Part shown: positions 5,803 to 14,198 of the stretch, piece after piece | How the letters are laid out: each line of letters opens with the position of its first letter | How positions within the stretch are numbered: position 1 is the first letter of the stretch | Source of the DNA: Actinomycetes bacterium | GTDB taxonomy: Bacteria; Actinomycetota; Actinomycetes; Mycobacteriales; Mycobacteriaceae | DNA length: 21,724 nt | Assembly (NCBI GenBank): GCA_023417985.1 | Contig: JAEZDV010000020.1 | Coordinates: 1 to 21,724, forward strand | Reading direction: 5' to 3' | Notes under the pieces: generated by a model | Seen by the model: only the letters and a program-made list of their open reading frames with translations | The model's database searches: none | Told to the model about the DNA's origin: nothing | Program-made: the position numbers and the translations under genes

Positions 5803-7899
5803 GTGTCGCTGTGGTCACGTGCTTTGTCGGTCGAGGAACTCGAGGACCGGCCGTGGAGTGAGCTCATGCCCTGGCTCGATCGTTACGGGTCGGCGCGCAC
5901 GGTCGCATTGTCGGCGCTCGCTCCCACCGACCGGTGGTGGGAAGTCCAGTCGCCTGCCGAAACCGCAGAAGAGGCGGGCATCCCCGAGATGTGCGCCGAA
6001 CTTGCCCGGATCTACGTCACCGACCATCCGGAACTCCGGTTCGCCGACGCGTTGCTCCGCGACGTGAGGATGCCGGTGTCCGCGCTCGACCTGGACGCTG
6101 CCGCCTCGACGGTGATCGCGCGTCTCCCGCACGCCCCCACCACAGCCGAGTTGTTCAGCCGCAGCCCCGCAGATCTGTTCGTGGTGCGCGGTGCCGACCG
6201 CGACACCGTCGACGAAATCGTGTGTGCGGTAATGGTCGCGACGGTACTGCGCGATCCCGACCCTTCCGTTCCCGACCGCGGTCCGGGCGAGGTGTCCACC
6301 TCGATCACGGAGGTGCCGGCCCTCGAACTGCTCGTCGAAGACCTTGCGCACCTGGCGCGCTGGCGGATGCTCAGCGGCGAACCCGACAGGCCGTTGTTGC
6401 GGGTCGACCTCGACGAGGGCGCGCCCGAGGAGATCCGTGCGGTAGCAGCGCGTATCCGTGCGCTCACCGCAGCCGATCTACCGGTTCCCGCGCCCGACGA
6501 TCCCATTGCCGAACTCGGCGAATACATCCGGGCGTTACCCGAACCGGAGCGACAGGCGCTGCGACGACGTGTCCGGGACGGTGAGGACGACCCAGCGGCT
6601 CCGTCGACATTCCCGTTCGGCACGGCGGTCGGCGATCTGCTCGCCGCGCTGCGGGTACGGGTGCGGCCGGTGGCCGCGTTCGACCGCATCCTGCGCGACT
6701 TCCCCGTGCTCACCCGGCCGGTGCCGGCGCTGGACGCGCCGCTGTGGCAGGTGCTGCACCGCCTCGACGACCGTTTCGAGGTGGCCGACGGCTGGGTGGC
6801 GGTTCCGGATCTGCCCGATGCGGAGAAGCAGACCCGTGCCCTGCTCACCGAGTTCGAATCCGCCCACAGCGTGGTCGAGCCCGCCGTTGTGCAAGCTACC
6901 TGGACCCTGCCGGCAGCCGAGTTCGCCGCGTGGATGCAGTACTGCGGAACGCCGATGTTCGAGGGACGGATCCTCGGCCGGCAGGACGACCTCGCCGGAC
7001 GCGCCGCCCAGGTACTCGAAGTCCTGGGGGATCCGCACTCCGCGGACGAACTCGTCGCCCGCATGGGCGTGAACGCCGACGTGCACACGCTGGTCGCCGA
7101 ACTCACCGGCGACGAGCGATTCGTGGTCGACAACGGCCGCTGGTCGCTCGCGGAGTGGGAGACCGACGTGGTCACCGCGATCCGCAATCGCATCGCCCGA
7201 CTGATCGACGATCGGGACGGCAGCGCGCCGCTCGATGTCGTCGTGACCGCGCTGGTGGAACGGTTCGGCGTTTCCGAAGATTCTGCCCGGACCTTCGCGG
7301 CCGGAGGCGAATTCCAGGTCGTGGACGATCGTGTGCGGCGCCGGCGGCGTGCGCACGTGCCGATTTCGAAGCCCGAACGAACCCGCCGTCTCTACCGGCT
7401 CGACAACGGCTGGCGCCTGCGGATACCGGTCACACGCGACCACGTGCGCGGCGCCGAGTGTGCGGTGCCGGCGGCGGTGGCTGCGCTCGTCGGGTGCGAC
7501 CCGGGCGGTGAGATCGTCCTGCCGTCGCGGTTGGGCGGACAGACCCTGCGGTGGTCCGGGCCGGCCCCGCAACTCGGGTCGATCCGCAGATTCCTCGAAG
7601 ACATCGGGGTGGATGCCGGTGGGGAACTCTTCCTCGATTTCCGCAGCGACGGCCGGTTCGACGTGCTGCCGCTCCGCACGGTGGCCGACAACGCCGAACC
7701 GTTGCGCAAGGCGCTTGCCCTCGTCGGGCACACCACGCCCGAGGTCGTGCCGGAGGACAGGATGGCATCGGCGTTCGCGACCGCACTGAACCTCGATGCG
7801 GAGACCCGCCCGCGTCGCATCCTGTCCGCCTACCGTGCACGCCGCGAAACCGACGTGGTGGCCCTGCTCGAGGACGCGTGGGTGCGAGTTCCGAGCTGA
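5803..7899 (+). CDS. Multi-domain putative DNA-binding protein (alpha-CTD-like plus winged helices)
   Basis: This 698-residue protein is of unrecognised function. Residues 112-148 (around ELFSRSPADLF and TVDEIVCAV) resemble the helix-hairpin-helix fold of the RNA polymerase alpha C-terminal domain. Three segments look like tandem winged-helix units, each ending in a short wing-like strand: RFEVADGWVAV (324-334), RFVVDNGRWSL (439-449) and EFQVVDDRV (503-511). A basic linker RRRRRAH follows. The region from about 528 to 625 is a compact beta-rich domain with LPSRLGGQTLRW and GSIRRFLEDIG. The GTG start at 5803 has GAGGAG about 9 bases upstream. The modules suggest DNA binding, possibly a transcription-linked role, but no catalytic motif was found. 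No relation to its neighbours is evident. Confidence 0.8.
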   Translation: MSLWSRALSVEELEDRPWSELMPWLDRYGSARTVALSALAPTDRWWEVQSPAETAEEAGIPEMCAELARIYVTDHPELRFADALLRDVRMPVSALDLDAAASTVIARLPHAPTTAELFSRSPADLFVVRGADRDTVDEIVCAVMVATVLRDPDPSVPDRGPGEVSTSITEVPALELLVEDLAHLARWRMLSGEPDRPLLRVDLDEGAPEEIRAVAARIRALTAADLPVPAPDDPIAELGEYIRALPEPERQALRRRVRDGEDDPAAPSTFPFGTAVGDLLAALRVRVRPVAAFDRILRDFPVLTRPVPALDAPLWQVLHRLDDRFEVADGWVAVPDLPDAEKQTRALLTEFESAHSVVEPAVVQATWTLPAAEFAAWMQYCGTPMFEGRILGRQDDLAGRAAQVLEVLGDPHSADELVARMGVNADVHTLVAELTGDERFVVDNGRWSLAEWETDVVTAIRNRIARLIDDRDGSAPLDVVVTALVERFGVSEDSARTFAAGGEFQVVDDRVRRRRRAHVPISKPERTRRLYRLDNGWRLRIPVTRDHVRGAECAVPAAVAALVGCDPGGEIVLPSRLGGQTLRWSGPAPQLGSIRRFLEDIGVDAGGELFLDFRSDGRFDVLPLRTVADNAEPLRKALALVGHTTPEVVPEDRMASAFATALNLDAETRPRRILSAYRARRETDVVALLEDAWVRVPS

Positions 7900-7913
7900 G
7901 GGCCGGGGACCTG

Positions 7914-8837
7914 ATGCGATCGCATCTCTTCCGTAGCACGATGGAGACCATGACCGACGCTCCGAGCACCGACGCCACCGGACCCACCGCGACCGACTCC
8001 GTCGTCGACGCGTTGAAAGGGGCCGTGGCCTCGGTCGAGGCTGCCCTCGTCCGACTCGAGGGCGAAGACGCAGCGCCCGACACCGTCGAGCGGGTGCTGG
8101 CGCTGGTGGAGGCTCCCGTGCTCGGTGATGTCGTCGCGCGGCACAATGCCCTGACCAGGGCCGCTGCCATCGTGGATCACCGCGGCACGCTGCCCGATAC
8201 CGACTGGGCGCCGCTGGCCGACCTCGGCGCCCGGCTCGACGACACCGTGGACAGGTTGCAGGGTCACGCGTCGGCGCTGCTCGACGAAGCGTTCGCGGAC
8301 ACGCCGGTGCACCAGCACCTCGAATACCTGCAGAAAGCCGCCGTCGACGAGTCGCTGGGGGAGACCCTTCAGTTGCTCGTGCTGATCGAGGACTGCTTGT
8401 TCCTGTGGCATCGCGTGCGCATCGCCCGGGACCGCTCCGATCCACAGGTCGTCGCTGCTGCCCGTGCGGCACTCGCCCGGCACTTCGAAGGGGACGGGGA
8501 TCTGCTGCGCCGTGCGCGCCGGGCCCTCGCCCGATTCGCGGAGGGGTCGCCGCTGGAGGTCGTGCGGCGGTTGTCGTCGAGTCGCACGACCCGCGTGTTG
8601 TCGACGCTCCGACACGACCTCGACGACTACCGGGCGGCGTTCCGCGCCGACGAAGCGGGTTGGCTGGCAGACGAGGACCCTGAGGTCGCCGAGGCGCTCG
8701 ACTCCATCGACAGTCCCCTCAAGGCAGTCGGCGGTGCGCTCGGTGACGTCCTCGAGCGCAGTCGTGCCCGGGTGACGGAAACGTTGAGCCGCGACGACGG
8801 GGACAAGACGTCTGCCGCGGATTCCGGCCGGCCGTAA
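7914..8837 (+). CDS. Hypothetical all-helical protein
   Basis: This is a 307-residue soluble protein with no recognisable domain. Composition and pattern suggest an almost entirely alpha-helical, acidic protein. The N-terminus is low-complexity and Ser/Thr/Asp-rich up to about residue 30, and the C-terminal tail is polar. The hydrophobic stretch around LQLLVLIEDCLFLWHRVRIA looks like a buried helix rather than a membrane segment. It begins 14 bp after the stop of the 698-residue gene and is probably co-transcribed with it. ATG 7914 is chosen for the GGGGAC five bases upstream. ATGs at 7941 and 7950 are possible; the last gives a more typical MTDAPST start but has a badly spaced GGAG. Confidence 0.7.
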   Translation: MRSHLFRSTMETMTDAPSTDATGPTATDSVVDALKGAVASVEAALVRLEGEDAAPDTVERVLALVEAPVLGDVVARHNALTRAAAIVDHRGTLPDTDWAPLADLGARLDDTVDRLQGHASALLDEAFADTPVHQHLEYLQKAAVDESLGETLQLLVLIEDCLFLWHRVRIARDRSDPQVVAAARAALARHFEGDGDLLRRARRALARFAEGSPLEVVRRLSSSRTTRVLSTLRHDLDDYRAAFRADEAGWLADEDPEVAEALDSIDSPLKAVGGALGDVLERSRARVTETLSRDDGDKTSAADSGRP

Positions 8838-8926
8838 CCGCCCTCGAGCTGTGATGTCCGGGGACGTTGTTTCGACACGCACTCTCATCCCGCCGATCTT
8901 CCGTGTTGCCTGACGTACGGACAGAG

Positions 8927-8946
8927 TCGCGCGCCGCGCCGCGCGA
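8927..8946. terminator. GC hairpin between the helical protein gene and the LysR gene
   Basis: TCGCGCG (8927-8933) and CGCGCGA (8940-8946) form a perfect 7-bp stem with a 6-nt loop, 90 bases after the preceding stop codon and 36 bases before the LysR start. It may be a terminator or a leader structure. No T-tract is present. Confidence 0.35.
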
Positions 8947-8982
8947 GGTGCCGCCGGATGCTCTGCAGACTACGGTGAGGAC

Positions 8983-9936
8983 ATGGCCCGGCCCGACGGC
9001 GTGCCCGGATACACGCTCCGGCAGCTCGCGGCGTTCGTAGCGGTCGCGGAATGGGGCACGATCACCGCAGCCGCCGACGCGCTGCACATGTCCCATTCGG
9101 CGCTCTCGTCCGCCATCACCGACCTCGAGAAGGCGCTCGAGGTCAAACTGTTCGTCCGGCAGCGCGCGCGGGGGGTGACCCTCACCCCGACCGGACATGA
9201 AGTCCTCGATCGCGCGAGAGTGCTTCTCCACCATGCGGCGGAACTCGAAAGCGACGCGCATTCGGAGGCGGGCGCGGTCGTGGGACCGGTTGCAGTCGGG
9301 TGCTATCCGTCCCTCGGACCCACATTGCTCCCCTCCTTGCTGGCCGATTTCACCCGGATTCATCCGCGCGCGCGGGTCGATTTTCGGGAGGACACCCAGA
9401 ATCGGCTGCGGGGTCTGCTCGACGCGCACGAACTCGATGTCGCCTTCCTCTACGACCTGGATCTCGAACCCGGACTCGAGATCGCGAAACTGGATGTCCG
9501 CCGTCCGATGGTGTTGCTGCCGGTCACTCATCCTCTCGCCGCCGCGCCCGCGGTCCGGCTCCGCGACTTGGCGACCGAACCGATGGTGCTCCTGGATGCG
9601 CCGCCGAGTTCCGGACATGCCTCTCGAGTGTGCGCGGACGCCGGGTTCGCGCCGATCATCGGGTACCGAGTGCAGAGTTTCGAGACTGCCCGGTCGTTCG
9701 TCGGGCGGGGTCTCGGCTGGACTCTGCTGCTGCAGAGACCTGCGAACGACACCACCTACGAGGGGCTCCCGCTGGCACTTCGGGATGTGGTCGACCCGGT
9801 GCCGGCATCGGTGGAAGTAGTGCTCGCGTGGCGTGGCGACGCCCTGCTGAGTCGTGTTGCCCGGACTTTTGTCGACTTCGTCATCGGGCACAGGGCACCG
9901 GGTCCCGGCGTTGACCGGGCACAACGTCCCATTTAA
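8983..9936 (+). CDS. LysR-family transcriptional regulator
   Basis: The 317-residue protein has the standard LysR layout. A winged helix-turn-helix spans about residues 10-68 (LRQLAAFVAVAEWGTITAAA, then HMSHSALSSAITDLEKAL and the LTPTG wing). A substrate-binding domain follows from about residue 97 (VGPVAVGCYPSLGPTLLPSL). The ATG at 8983 follows GGTGAGG. A TANNNT box (TACGGT) ends only 6 bases before the start, so the transcript might also begin at or near the AUG. It lies directly upstream of, and in the same direction as, an aromatic-acid transporter and flavin monooxygenase. It probably senses their substrate or product and controls them through the dyads in the 131-bp spacer. The effector is unknown. 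Confidence 0.93.
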   Translation: MARPDGVPGYTLRQLAAFVAVAEWGTITAAADALHMSHSALSSAITDLEKALEVKLFVRQRARGVTLTPTGHEVLDRARVLLHHAAELESDAHSEAGAVVGPVAVGCYPSLGPTLLPSLLADFTRIHPRARVDFREDTQNRLRGLLDAHELDVAFLYDLDLEPGLEIAKLDVRRPMVLLPVTHPLAAAPAVRLRDLATEPMVLLDAPPSSGHASRVCADAGFAPIIGYRVQSFETARSFVGRGLGWTLLLQRPANDTTYEGLPLALRDVVDPVPASVEVVLAWRGDALLSRVARTFVDFVIGHRAPGPGVDRAQRPI

Positions 9937-9941
9937 CGGAA

Positions 9942-10035
9942 TTTCCGGGAAACAATCCCTGTAATCCGCGCTTTTCAAAAGAATGTGACGGCCCTCATGA
10001 TTACTCGGCCAAGTCCGAACGCTCGCTGATCGGAC
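9942..10035. promoter_or_regulatory. Dyad-rich spacer between the LysR gene and the transporter gene
   Basis: Three dyads lie in this spacer: TTTCC-G-GGAAA (9942-9952), CTTTT-C-AAAAG (9971-9981) and GTCCGA-N11-TCGGAC (10013-10035). The first two centres are 29 bp apart, close to three helical turns. LysR proteins commonly bind paired interrupted dyads upstream of their targets, so these are candidate sites. Binding is not shown by sequence alone. Confidence 0.4.
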
Positions 10036-10067
10036 GTAGTCCCATCATTCCGCCGGAGGGCACGAAC

Positions 10068-11414
10068 ATGACCGTCCTTGACGCGACGCCACGGGCGTCG
10101 GCTGCCGTAGCGCGCAAAGCCGCGCTCGGGAGCTTCGTCGGTACCGCGATCGAGTGGTACGACTTCTTCATCTATGGCACCGCCGCAGCGCTCGTCCTCG
10201 GGCCCCAGTTCTTTCCGGGCTCATCCGACGTCGCCGGCACGCTCGCGGCGTTCGCGACCCTCGCGGTCGGTTTCGTCGCCAGGCCCATCGGCGGGGTCGT
10301 CATGGGCCACTTCGGCGACAAGATCGGCCGCAAGTCGATGCTGGTGGTTTCGCTGCTGCTGATGGGATTCGCCACCGTCGCGATCGGATTGCTGCCGAAC
10401 TACGCCGCGATCGGCGTGGCGGCTCCCGTCCTGCTCGTGGTGCTGCGCTTCGTCCAGGGCCTCGGCGTCGGGGGTGAGTGGGGCGGAGCGGTTCTCGTCG
10501 CCACGGAGAACGCCCCGGCCGGTAAGCGCGGTCTGTACGGCGCCGCGCCCCAGTTGGGAGTGCCCGCAGGTGTGCTGCTCGCCAACCTCGTCTACCTGCC
10601 GATGACGATGTTCCTCAGCGAGGAGGCGTTCAACTCGTGGGGCTGGCGGGTTCCGTTCCTGGCTTCGGCTGTGCTCGTCTTCGTCGCGATGTGGATCCGC
10701 CTCGGCCTGGAAGAAAGCACCGAGTTCAAGGCCACGAAAGATGCGCCCGCCGACGCCGCCCGCAAGATGCCCATCATCGAGGTTCTGACCCGGCACTGGA
10801 AGACCGTGCTGCTGGCCGGCGGTACCTTCATCGCGACCAACGGCATTGCGTACGCCTACATGGTCTACGTCCTCAAGTACGGCGAAGCCGAACTCGGATA
10901 CAGCAAGACCGCCATGCTCGCGCTGCTCATCGTCTCCTGCCCGTTCTGGATGGCGGGCATGGCCTACAGCGCATGGCGCTCGGACCTCGTCGGACGCCGC
11001 AACATCTACCTCAAATCCTCGACTGCTCTCGTCGTCGCGGCCGCCCTGTTCTTCCCGCTCATGGATACAGCCGTGCTGCCGGTCATGCTGCTGGCGATGA
11101 TCATGCTCGGCTTCACCCTGGGCTGCTGCGCCGGACCACAGTCCGCGCTGTTCGCCGAGCTGTTCCCCACCGAGATCCGCTACAGCGGTGCATCTCTCGG
11201 CTACCAGGTCGGCGCCATCCTCGGCGGTGGACTCGCGCCGATGATTGCGACCTCGCTCTTTGCGGCCACCGGCACGTCGATGGCGATCACCGGCTACTTC
11301 GTGTTGATCGCCGTCGTCAGCCTCACCAGCGTCCTGCTCCTCCGGGTGCCGTCCTCGTACGTTCCCGGGAGCCCCGAACAGCGGACCATCCGTTCCGTCC
11401 AGGAAGGTGCCTGA
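10068..11414 (+). CDS. MFS transporter, metabolite:H+ symporter (MHS) family
   Basis: The 448-residue, probably 12-helix major facilitator symporter imports an organic acid with protons. The first helix carries the MHS signature EWYDFFIYG. The loop between helices 2 and 3 has the MFS motif GHFGDKIGRK. The fourth-to-fifth helix region has RFVQGLGVGGEWGGA, typical of the ShiA/ProP/KgtP group. The ATG at 10068 is preceded by CCGGAGGG. The gene is followed by the flavin monooxygenase after only 3 bp, so the carried substrate is very likely that enzyme's substrate, an aromatic acid (inference from context). Confidence 0.92.
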   Translation: MTVLDATPRASAAVARKAALGSFVGTAIEWYDFFIYGTAAALVLGPQFFPGSSDVAGTLAAFATLAVGFVARPIGGVVMGHFGDKIGRKSMLVVSLLLMGFATVAIGLLPNYAAIGVAAPVLLVVLRFVQGLGVGGEWGGAVLVATENAPAGKRGLYGAAPQLGVPAGVLLANLVYLPMTMFLSEEAFNSWGWRVPFLASAVLVFVAMWIRLGLEESTEFKATKDAPADAARKMPIIEVLTRHWKTVLLAGGTFIATNGIAYAYMVYVLKYGEAELGYSKTAMLALLIVSCPFWMAGMAYSAWRSDLVGRRNIYLKSSTALVVAAALFFPLMDTAVLPVMLLAMIMLGFTLGCCAGPQSALFAELFPTEIRYSGASLGYQVGAILGGGLAPMIATSLFAATGTSMAITGYFVLIAVVSLTSVLLLRVPSSYVPGSPEQRTIRSVQEGA

Positions 11415-11417
11415 CAC

Positions 11418-13328
11418 ATGTCGACCTACTACCAGCCTCCCCGGTACCCGGCGTCGACGTTCGAGTCGATGTCTCCCACGGACGAGGCACTGCCCGTCGT
11501 CGTCGTGGGTGCGGGACCTGTCGGTATGGCGGCCGCGCTCGGACTGGCGCAGCGTGGCATCCCCGTCACGATCCTCGAGGCAGCAGACCAGGTCTCCTTC
11601 GGTTCTCGCGCGATCTGCATCTCCCGCCACAGCCTCGAAGCCGCGGCGCGTCTCGGGTTCGGAGCCGAACTCGAGAAGATCGTCCTCCCCTGGGTCGGTG
11701 GCCGCAGCTTCTTCCGTGACGAGCAGGTCTTGCACTTCCGGATGCCGATGCGCGACTTCGACGTCCGGCCCCCGATGATCAACGTCTCCCAGTCGGAGTT
11801 CGAGCAGATCATGGTCGATACCATCGAAAAGAATCCGCTCATCACACTGCATTGGCAGTCGCCGATCGCAGGGATCCTGCGGGGTGACGACGAAGTCACC
11901 CTGGAGGTCGACACAGCGGAAGGCAAGCGCCACCTCCGTGCGCGCTACGTCGTCGCAGCCGACGGCGGGCGCAGCCGTATGCGTGAACTCGCAGGTCTGC
12001 GCTTGCAGGGAACGAGCTACGAGGGTCGCTACGTCATTGCCGACATCCATTGGGAGTCGGACCTTCCTGCCGAGCGCATGGTGTGGTTCGATCCGCCGAG
12101 CAACCCTGGCTCGACGATCATCATGCACAAGCAGCCCGGCGACATCTGGCGGATCGACTACCAGCTCGACCCGTCCGAGGATGCCGAGATCGAGACTCGG
12201 GAAGACGCCATCCGGGTCCGCATCGCCAAGCATCTCGACTGGCTGCGGAACGACCTGCCGTGGACGCTCGAGTGGAAGGGCTTCTACAGCGCACGTGCAC
12301 TCGCACTCGCCGAGTTCACACACGACAGGATCTTGTTCGCCGGCGACGCTGCGCATCTCGTGCCGATCTTCGGCGTGCGCGGCCTGAACTCCGGCATGGA
12401 AGACGCCGAGACCCTTGCGTGGCAGCTCGCCGCCGTCGTCCACGGCAATGCCGACGAATCGCTGTTGGCGGCGTACTCGTTCGAACGTCACAACGCGTGG
12501 GAACAGAACGTCGCCAACGCAGGCAAGTCCACGCTCATCATGAGCCCGGGCAGCCACGGCTACCGCACGACGCGCGACGCGATTCTTGCCCTCTCCGTGC
12601 GCCGTCCAGAGTTTGCTCATCTCATCAACCCGCGTCAGTCCAGCGCTACACACGCGCGGCTCTCGCCGCTCACGTGGCCCGTGGCCGCTGGAACCGCGGG
12701 TGTCCTGCCGGGTGATCCGGTCGAGGACCGCAAGATTCGTGTCGTCACCGCCGACGGTGTCGCGGATACTTCGCTGAACGAGGTCCGCGGCAACGGTTTT
12801 ACCGTCGTCGGCTTCGGACTCGACGAGGCCGGCGGCGCGGCGCTCGCGGCCGCCACCCGGAAACTCGGGGAAGCGCTGTCGCCCGAGAACGTGCGCGCAC
12901 TGAATGTCGACAGCACTGCCGTCGACGGGGTCGTCTCTCTCGTCGCTGAGGATTTAGCGGAGGCGATGGGTGCGGGCGCGGGTGAGGCATTCGTGATCCG
13001 GCCCGACGGGCTGCTCCTCTGCCGTGTCGCTGTCGGCGAGCTTCCGGCAGTAGCCGAGTCGATCCGGCGTGGCGTCGCTCCCGAGGGGGTCGCGCTACCC
13101 GCACAGCCCATGGAGCAGATCGCGGTGGACGAGCAGCGCCGCGAGAACGTGTGGCTGGGCCTGTCGGCCGCACTCGATCAGGCCGACGAGAACGACCGCG
13201 AAGGGTTCCTCGCACGCCTGACGCTGTTGCTGGGTTCGCAACTCGACCACGTGCAGTTCGAGGAGGCTATCGCTGCCGCCGCCGACACGTCTCCGCTGCG
13301 CGTCGGCGAACTCGCTCCGCAGGACTGA
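11418..13328 (+). CDS. FAD-dependent aromatic monooxygenase with DUF2783-like C-terminal tail
   Basis: This is a 636-residue class A flavoprotein hydroxylase that would use NAD(P)H and O2 to hydroxylate an aromatic acid. The FAD-binding GAGPVG is at 31-36 with Glu54 for the ribose. The AADGGRSRMR segment follows mid-protein. The second FAD motif AGDAAHLVPIFGVRGLNSG has its GD at 309-310. From about 440 a thioredoxin-like domain follows, ending with FVIRPDGLLLCR, as in MhpA and phenol hydroxylase relatives. Residues 576-624 (ENVWLGLSAALDQADENDRE, then LARLTLLLG...EEAIAAA) resemble DUF2783, which I recall mainly as a separate small protein beside such enzymes. GGAAGG lies upstream of the ATG. 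The substrate is undetermined; 3-(3-hydroxyphenyl)propionate-like or hydroxybenzoate-like acids are possible. Confidence 0.88.
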   Translation: MSTYYQPPRYPASTFESMSPTDEALPVVVVGAGPVGMAAALGLAQRGIPVTILEAADQVSFGSRAICISRHSLEAAARLGFGAELEKIVLPWVGGRSFFRDEQVLHFRMPMRDFDVRPPMINVSQSEFEQIMVDTIEKNPLITLHWQSPIAGILRGDDEVTLEVDTAEGKRHLRARYVVAADGGRSRMRELAGLRLQGTSYEGRYVIADIHWESDLPAERMVWFDPPSNPGSTIIMHKQPGDIWRIDYQLDPSEDAEIETREDAIRVRIAKHLDWLRNDLPWTLEWKGFYSARALALAEFTHDRILFAGDAAHLVPIFGVRGLNSGMEDAETLAWQLAAVVHGNADESLLAAYSFERHNAWEQNVANAGKSTLIMSPGSHGYRTTRDAILALSVRRPEFAHLINPRQSSATHARLSPLTWPVAAGTAGVLPGDPVEDRKIRVVTADGVADTSLNEVRGNGFTVVGFGLDEAGGAALAAATRKLGEALSPENVRALNVDSTAVDGVVSLVAEDLAEAMGAGAGEAFVIRPDGLLLCRVAVGELPAVAESIRRGVAPEGVALPAQPMEQIAVDEQRRENVWLGLSAALDQADENDREGFLARLTLLLGSQLDHVQFEEAIAAAADTSPLRVGELAPQD

Positions 13329-13353
13329 CGCCCACCTGCATGGGGTGGCCGGA

Positions 13354-13390
13354 GGCCGTGTTCGCGCCGTTCCGCGCTGCGAATACGGCC
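13354..13390. terminator. Bidirectional terminator hairpin between convergent genes
   Basis: GGCCGTGTTCGC (13354-13365) pairs with GCGAATACGGCC (13379-13390) in a 12-bp stem with one G-U pair and a 13-nt loop. It is 26 bases after the monooxygenase stop and 74 bases from the end of the oppositely transcribed SDR gene, where termination for both is expected. Confidence 0.7.
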
Positions 13391-13463
13391 CCGTGCCGTC
13401 CCAGCGTGTCACCGTCGTCCGTCCTGCTACGTAATCGCAGTACGACTTCCGACGTAGGCGCCG

Positions 13464-14123
13464 TTAGCACAGCGCGTCCAGCGCCTCTCCGATCGGGGTG
13501 TCGCCGTTGTTGAATTCGATGGTGAGACGGGCGGTTTCGGGTCGCTCGAGGACAGCGGCGATGACGGAGGCCACGTCCGCTCGCGATACTTGTCCAGGCT
13601 CGGTGGTGCCGTGGCCCGCGATCTCGATGCGCCCCGTCGGCGGGTCGAGAGTGAGACGGCTCGGGCCCAGGATCGTCCACTCGAGATCGGTGCCGCGCAG
13701 ATGGGTATCTGCGGCGGCCTTCGCTTCGGCGTAGGCGTGGAAACTGTTGTCCTCCGGTACACCGTGGTCCGGGCGCGAGCCGAAGTACGAGACCATCACG
13801 TATCGGGGCACGCCCGCCTGCTGCGCCGCCGTCATCGACGCGATCGCGGCGTCGCGATCCACGGCGTAGGTGCGGAGCGGGCTGCCACCCCCGGCACCCG
13901 CCGACCACACCACTGCGTCGTGGCCCTGCAGGAGTTTGTTGAATTCCAGGGCATCGAGTTGTTCGACGTCGGCGACCACCGGTGTGCCGCCGGCCGCGCG
14001 TACGTCGTCGGCGTGGTCGGGATTGCGGATGATCGCGGAGACCTCGTGACCGGCGTCGGCGAGCATGCGCTCGAGGTGGAGCGCCACCTTGCCGTGTCCG
14101 CCGAAGACTGCGATACGTGCCAT
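13464..14123 (-). CDS. NAD(P)-binding atypical SDR (NmrA/SDR_a5-like) protein
   Basis: The 219-residue Rossmann protein starts MARIAVFGGHGKVALHLERM; its glycine-rich loop GGHGKV is the variant typical of atypical short-chain dehydrogenases. The segment HAYAEAKAAAD provides a YxxxK pair that could be catalytic. LEWTILGPSRLTLDPPTGRI, after it, is the usual conserved strand of this group. Such proteins reduce NAD(P)H-dependent substrates or sense redox state; the substrate here is unknown. ATG 14123 is backed by GGAGGAG 8 bases upstream. It lies 75 bp downstream of lhgO on the same strand, with a weak TGCGGG/CCCGCA hairpin between (14145-14172), so it may be read partly from the lhgO promoter. 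Confidence 0.88.
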   Translation of the reverse strand: MARIAVFGGHGKVALHLERMLADAGHEVSAIIRNPDHADDVRAAGGTPVVADVEQLDALEFNKLLQGHDAVVWSAGAGGGSPLRTYAVDRDAAIASMTAAQQAGVPRYVMVSYFGSRPDHGVPEDNSFHAYAEAKAAADTHLRGTDLEWTILGPSRLTLDPPTGRIEIAGHGTTEPGQVSRADVASVIAAVLERPETARLTIEFNNGDTPIGEALDALC

Positions 14124-14198
14124 GTCGATGCTCCTCCTGTTGCGTGCGGGTTACTCGGTCAGCATGCCCGCATTCGGCCGTCTCTACGCTCGACCTGC

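Noticed and set aside
6535..8472. A 645-codon open frame on the - strand opposite the 698-residue gene and the helical gene
   Set aside because: It spans two + strand genes and their junction, has no domain and no ribosome binding site, and has Arg/Pro/Gly-rich composition.
10221..12653. An 810-codon open frame on the - strand opposite the transporter and monooxygenase
   Set aside because: It is a high-GC mirror frame. Its product is rich in His, Arg, Asp and Gln without any domain, and it lies opposite two genes with clear family motifs.
13427..13475. CTACGT/ACGTAG inverted repeat near the end of the SDR gene as a second terminator
   Set aside because: Only 6 bp with a long loop; the nearby 12-bp hairpin at 13354-13390 is a far better candidate.
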